From contig CAAAJI010000094.1 of the NCBI GenBank assembly GCA_900642245.1, positions 90,677 to 103,327 on the forward strand: a stretch of 12,651 nucleotides of DNA, written 5' to 3'. Of the stretch, positions 8,617 through 12,651 are shown piece by piece. This DNA comes from Fragilaria radians. Taxonomy: Eukaryota > Bacillariophyta > Fragilariophyceae > Fragilariales > Fragilariaceae. A program made the translations under genes and the position numbers. How positions within the stretch are numbered: the first letter of the stretch is position 1; each line of letters opens with the position of its first letter. Under the pieces are notes generated by a model. The model was not told the origin of the DNA. It made no database searches and was given only the letters and a program-made list of their open reading frames with translations.

Positions 8617-11600
8617 CTATAAGCCAAATCTACCTATACCATCTTCCCGGTTGGAAACTACAATTTTGTCAGCTTCAAATGATCTCTGCCATTCTTCCCA
8701 TTCGTCGTCGAGAAAGATAATGTCGCTCAAGTCCTCATTTAGGGCCCATCCATTATCAACTCGAATCCAATAATTTGATAGCTCTCTCCTTACTTTTGGA
8801 TCAATTAAATACTTATTATCTGGGTCAAGGCAGTAAGACCATTTGTTGTTCATATCATTCAAAATTAAGGGATCGACATGAGTGAACCAACCTTCTGCTA
8901 AAAGAGAAGCTCCATGCTTTGATTTGACGATTATATGCATTTGTTCTAACGCTCTTAGTTCATCCAGTAATCCCGTACGCTGAGGTGATATGAGATGGAA
9001 TAGCCAAAGGAGATCCTGAGCGATAAGAAGTGACTCTTGTGAGTCACGATTTTTAAAGTCTAAAGTGGACAGCTCTGTGAGAGACACAGTCTGGAATCTA
9101 TCTATCATTGCATCATCCACGAAAAATTCCGCCTGTTCCCAAGTTAATTTTCCTGGTGTTCGAGGACTCTTAAGAACTTCTCGCTTACGCGAATCTTCTG
9201 ATGTTTGCCCATGATGTACTTCCCATCTCCAAGAAAACTCTTCTTGAGATTGATCTTGATAAACGTGACCCCAAGTGCTACCGATGAAATTCAAGATTTT
9301 AGCCAGGAAAGCAGGGTGAAAGCAAAAGGAAAGATTGTCCGTGTTTTCTTTTCTCTTTTTGCTGGGAAACTGGTTGTAGGTCCCCACTTTTGAACGCTTT
9401 CCCAGGCACAACAGAGGGATGTCATCTTCATCGAATGCCTCTTGAGAATCAGTCACCTTGACATCCTTAAGAGCTGCGGATGATAAAAATTCTTCACAGG
9501 CCAGTCCAATCATTGAGACCGCTGAGAGAACCATGACTGATAGACTGGGAGCGAAAATGGCTCTTTTGAGCTGTCGAACCTGTATTATCTCCATTTCATT
9601 CACGAACTTGGCTTCTGTCGCTTCGTTTTCTGCCTCTCCTTTCAATGAGAGGATTCTATCTCGGTATGCTAACTCCATGGCACTTAAATCCGTCAATGTA
9701 CTTTTCAAGGCGATTTCCTCCTTACTTACCGGTTTCACATTTGCCATGGAAGTTTCGCATATACTACGAAGCTGATAGTAGAGAATACAACTTGGATCAT
9801 GAACATAATGGTGGTCCACTTCACCACACCTGCAACCGTGCGGTGGGCGTGGAAGAGCACGAGCGAAAGAAGTTTGGGAGAGTGTCATATATTCAAACTT
9901 GGAACTGTGTTTCAGTTTTGAGTCTTTCCGTAGCTGCTCCCATTCTTTTTTCCAGTACGAAGTGAACAGAACAGAAGCCTTGTCGTCGTTCAATAATTGC
10001 CATTCCTTCAATTTCTTCAATAAGTTTGAGTAATCAAAATTTTCAAAAGCGTTTGAGGACTTCAAGCATTCTTCCCAGACTTCTGATGTAGCTTTATATC
10101 CAAGAAGTCGATCATTATGAATCAAAACGCGTAAAAGAAGAACTACCAAACTATACATCTCATAAGTATTCAAGTCTAGTAGAGACCGAATCTTTCGCCT
10201 TTCGATCTTTGGTGCTTTAACGAGTTCACCAAACTCAACCTTATTTTTGGGTATGAGTTTGCTTGGTTTCTCAATCAATGGCTTAGGCTTTGGCCTCGCA
10301 ATCAATAAGGAACATCGAATGGGTCCGGATTGAGTGCCTTGTAATGATCCTTTGTCAGAATGCAATTCAAGTGAAGATTCCACGTCTTGATTAGAGGAAA
10401 ATAACTTGCAAGCTTGTGGAAAATCTAATCCTCCGATTTTCACACCCTGAATTTCGAGAATCAAATCGCCAGGACTCAGAAGCTTTGTCGGATCGGTCTC
10501 CCAACCCTTTTCATTCTGTTTGGAGCAGTCCATGACGATCATAACGTGGAAAAAAGCCCTTTTCCGACGACGTCTCTTTAATTGCATTGTATGAGTTTGT
10601 TCGCCATTCTCGGGACCCTTTATCAAAGAGGACTCAGAATCATCATGATTACTATTTGGGCTTAATGCTTCTTTTGATTGAATGTTACTTTCAGATATAT
10701 TGTCCTCTTTTTTCCCCTCAACACCTTCAGGAGTAATAACTTCGTTTTCTGTCATCCTGCTATCCATAGATTCTAGAGATAAAAGTACGCTTTGAGTCTT
10801 GATATGAACTGAAACTCCAAACGGGGAGGTAATGTTTTCTTTGAAGATCACTAAAGGATGCGGCATTAGTTCATAGTCGTTAGAAAACGGAGAAGGGTGC
10901 TGCAAGGGATTGGTGGACAAGTATTTTGGAGGTGGGAGTTTTTTTGTTAGTTTCGTGGCTTTTGCATTCAACTGTGGAGACTGATAAGATTTAAATTCCT
11001 GAAAGATATGATGATTGGGAGTTGGATCTGGAGATAAGCCAGCAAAACCTTGCGGAAAGGGGGTAGCATGTGTACCCCGTTGAAATTGGGAGTCAGTCAG
11101 CTCGGGGGGATGAGCACCTAATCCCATATGAGCAGAAGGAAAAAAGGAAAATGATGGATTGAAAGCCCCACAATTTGCAGTAGAATAGTTACCTGATGAA
11201 TATATAAAAGGAAATGAGTGCTGCGAATTTAGATGTGTTCCGAGAGACGGATAAAATGGTACTTGCGAATTTGTCATGATCGGAAACGCGCAGTTGGGGT
11301 GTATGTGATGAAAGTTTTGGATCGCATCGTTTCGCGCAATTAGAGAAAGCCTTTGCGAATTTGCCAAGGCGATTCTCTGCTCTTCCGCTTTTTGTATGGC
11401 CTTTAATCTCTGTTTCTCCAATTTTTCCTGGGCCCGAAGTCGTCGGGCTTTCTCTTCTTCTTCACGCCGTCGTTCACGCTCTTCCTCCTTCCTTTTTCGT
11501 TCCTCTTCCTTTTTCTTCCTTTCATCTTCCTTGCGAATCCTTTCTGCCTCGGCTGCCGCACGTCGAGTTTCCTCTAGAACCTTACGCTCATCCTCTAACA

Positions 11601-11931
11601 CTTTCAGTCGCTTTTTCTTCTTCAGGTCTAGGATTTGCTGTCTTAGCTGGGCTTGAAACGTGGACTTCTTTTTCTTCGTGCTTGAAGTATTTGGGGTTAC
11701 AATTGACGCTGAGATTCTTTGAGATTTATCATTTATTGTATTCGCGTGTGGACACGGTGGTGGTGTTCCTTGTTGATATGGCTTAGGAACATCTGCAGAT
11801 GTCCTTGGATTCGAATTTCTTAAAGCGCTATCTATAGATTCTAATCTTGCTGGTGAATCTGGTGAGATTTTGAAGTAAGATGAAGAGTCCAAATTCTTCG
11901 ACTTCTTGGCATAAGGATTGACCACTGTCAT
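8617..11931 (-). CDS. Large coiled-coil protein with split PDZ-like domain and Cys/His cluster, probably nuclear
   Basis: This is a single open frame of 1104 residues from the ATG at 11931 (A at -3). An in-frame ATG at 11991 would add 20 residues, and the TTG at 12051 is not a plausible start. I chose 11931 because the protein then begins MTVVNPYAKK, an NPYAKK start I associate with diatom proteins. Regions: 86-195 is a charged Glu/Arg/Lys coiled coil; 205-350 is a Phe/Pro/Ser/His-rich stretch; 358-548 is PDZ-like, with strand SPFGVSVHI, then an insert of about 70 polar residues, then AFFHVMIVMD, LSPGDLILEIQGVKIGG, FPQACKLF and a final strand IRCSLLIARP. At 700-715 lies CRCGEVDHHYVHDPSC, a possible metal-binding cluster. 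Basic stretches LKRRRRKR (about 451-458) and KRSKVGTYNQFPSKKRK (845-861, bipartite style) suggest nuclear location. The C-terminal third (from about 870) has many Trp residues and acidic patches and matches no family I know. Function is unknown; PDZ and coiled coil suggest a scaffold. Confidence 0.8.
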   Translation of the reverse strand: MTVVNPYAKKSKNLDSSSYFKISPDSPARLESIDSALRNSNPRTSADVPKPYQQGTPPPCPHANTINDKSQRISASIVTPNTSSTKKKKSTFQAQLRQQILDLKKKKRLKVLEDERKVLEETRRAAAEAERIRKEDERKKKEEERKRKEEERERRREEEEKARRLRAQEKLEKQRLKAIQKAEEQRIALANSQRLSLIARNDAIQNFHHIHPNCAFPIMTNSQVPFYPSLGTHLNSQHSFPFIYSSGNYSTANCGAFNPSFSFFPSAHMGLGAHPPELTDSQFQRGTHATPFPQGFAGLSPDPTPNHHIFQEFKSYQSPQLNAKATKLTKKLPPPKYLSTNPLQHPSPFSNDYELMPHPLVIFKENITSPFGVSVHIKTQSVLLSLESMDSRMTENEVITPEGVEGKKEDNISESNIQSKEALSPNSNHDDSESSLIKGPENGEQTHTMQLKRRRRKRAFFHVMIVMDCSKQNEKGWETDPTKLLSPGDLILEIQGVKIGGLDFPQACKLFSSNQDVESSLELHSDKGSLQGTQSGPIRCSLLIARPKPKPLIEKPSKLIPKNKVEFGELVKAPKIERRKIRSLLDLNTYEMYSLVVLLLRVLIHNDRLLGYKATSEVWEECLKSSNAFENFDYSNLLKKLKEWQLLNDDKASVLFTSYWKKEWEQLRKDSKLKHSSKFEYMTLSQTSFARALPRPPHGCRCGEVDHHYVHDPSCILYYQLRSICETSMANVKPVSKEEIALKSTLTDLSAMELAYRDRILSLKGEAENEATEAKFVNEMEIIQVRQLKRAIFAPSLSVMVLSAVSMIGLACEEFLSSAALKDVKVTDSQEAFDEDDIPLLCLGKRSKVGTYNQFPSKKRKENTDNLSFCFHPAFLAKILNFIGSTWGHVYQDQSQEEFSWRWEVHHGQTSEDSRKREVLKSPRTPGKLTWEQAEFFVDDAMIDRFQTVSLTELSTLDFKNRDSQESLLIAQDLLWLFHLISPQRTGLLDELRALEQMHIIVKSKHGASLLAEGWFTHVDPLILNDMNNKWSYCLDPDNKYLIDPKVRRELSNYWIRVDNGWALNEDLSDIIFLDDEWEEWQRSFEADKIVVSNREDGIGRFGL
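11347..11676 (-). other. Coding segment of the charged coiled coil
   Basis: This segment encodes about 110 residues dominated by Glu, Arg and Lys (for example KEEERKRKEEERERRREEEE), forming a long single helix or coiled coil in the large protein. The DNA is purine-rich on the coding strand, so the plus strand shows long CTT/TTC runs that create spurious open frames there. Confidence 0.75.
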
Positions 11932-12651
11932 TTTCAATTTCAAGGAAACAATTTGCTTAATTTTATGGCGCGTAGTCAAGAAATATGACATTCTGCTGCT
12001 AAAAAAGAATTTGGAATCGTGCTTCACCACCTTTCCTATCAATCTCTGCAAAATTATCTTTTATGTTTCTTCAGCAAGCCATCCCTTTGTGGTTGGCTGA
12101 CATTTAGAGATATGAATTCACTCTCTTCGCTTTTTGTCTTCTTGTTACCTCAAACTTGATAAATACTTTTGGGCATGAGCAATCAAGGAGTGTGATAAAT
12201 CCTTTTAGAACTTAGCCAATGTCAATAAATGGATTTTTGTGGTCTCACTCTATCATTCTTCAGTTTGACCATTTTTTTGGTAAATGTAGTATTCTACAGT
12301 TTTAACTTTTTAGCGGTAGTTTGAAATCTTGTATGTCATAATCCCTCACAATATCTTTTGTTTTTCTTTACTACAATGTAACTCAACAAATTTTGTTGTT
12401 CTAACTTCATTTCAATATCGTTGATACGTAAACCTCCTCCCTAATTTCATTCTCATATAATGTACCCTGGTAAGTCTAAAAAAAATATGTAATTTCAGCG
12501 CTTCAACATTCCTTCAATCAACTTCCAACAAATACAAATTTACTAACAGATCTTGAAAATTCATCCTCGCGCTTTTAGTCAACACTGAAATAGAAACTAA
12601 GTCACTTGTCTCTTCTCCATGAAACGCTTTAGTGTTTAACTTTCTAAAAAT
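11932..12651. other. AT-rich region upstream of the PDZ/coiled-coil gene
   Basis: This holds the presumed promoter and 5' UTR of the minus-strand gene starting at 11931. The part up to 12051 is open in frame but starts only with a TTG or an ATG at 11991. A pyrimidine tract ending TTTTTTAGCAGCAG (minus strand, about 11993-12006) could be a 3' splice site of a 5'-UTR intron, but no donor stands out. From 12052 to the right edge I see no gene, RNA or clear repeat. Confidence 0.4.

Noticed and set aside
9346..9354. KEN box (KKRKENTD) in the large minus-strand protein as an APC/C degron
   Set aside because: It overlaps a basic nuclear-localisation-like stretch and is a three-residue match in a long protein; chance occurrence is likely.
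11361..11786. Plus-strand open frames opposite the coiled-coil region
   Set aside because: They are reverse-strand images of the low-complexity Glu/Arg/Lys codons of the minus-strand gene and show only Ser/Phe/Leu/Arg-rich composition.
11811..11822. tRNA B-box-like GGATTCGAATTT
   Set aside because: It lies inside the coding sequence of the large gene, and no cloverleaf or A-box partner is present.
11932..12051. Extension of the large minus-strand protein to 12051
   Set aside because: The codon at 12051 is TTG. The ATG at 11931 gives the MTVVNPYAKK start; the ATG at 11991 is kept as an alternative only.

Overview
The window looks like nuclear DNA of a unicellular eukaryote, most probably a stramenopile and specifically a diatom. 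The evidence is long, nearly intron-free reading frames, one 55-bp GT-AG intron, AT-rich intergenic DNA, tight divergent and convergent gene packing, a GAF-like plus HPP fusion, and a large protein starting with an N-terminal NPYAKK stretch. The diatom assignment is inferred from protein style; no marker gene proves it. No rRNA, tRNA, CRISPR array, intact mobile element or bacterial-type operon was found.

Layout from left to right. (1) Bases 1-337, minus strand: the 5' end of a gene that runs off the left edge. It has a hydrophobic leader followed by PPR-like helical repeats. (2) Bases 338-2674: about 2.3 kb of AT-rich DNA with no supportable gene. It contains a 16-bp perfect palindrome that holds a heat-shock-element-like core. 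(3) Bases 2675-6023, minus strand: a two-exon MADBUB (BUB1/Mad3) spindle-checkpoint gene of about 1097 residues. It has the N-terminal Mad3/BUB1 TPR region, a KEN box, a BUB3-binding GLEBS motif, a CMI-like motif, an unusually long run of ABBA-type motifs and a C-terminal kinase with all catalytic residues. (4) Bases 6024-6273: a 250-bp divergent promoter region. (5) Bases 6274-8202, plus strand: an HPP-family membrane protein with an N-terminal GAF-like domain. (6) Bases 8203-8616: a short convergent 3' region with a candidate polyadenylation signal for each flanking gene. (7) Bases 8617-11931, minus strand: a large, probably nuclear protein with a charged coiled coil, a PDZ-like domain split by an insert, a small Cys/His cluster and an unrecognised C-terminal half. 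(8) Bases 11932-12651: its AT-rich upstream region.

The genes do not form an obvious pathway; this is an ordinary dense eukaryotic neighbourhood. The most interesting object is the checkpoint gene. Its disordered middle carries three exact and about four near matches to the APC/C-cofactor-binding ABBA motif, and part of that array looks like a tandemly duplicated two-motif module.
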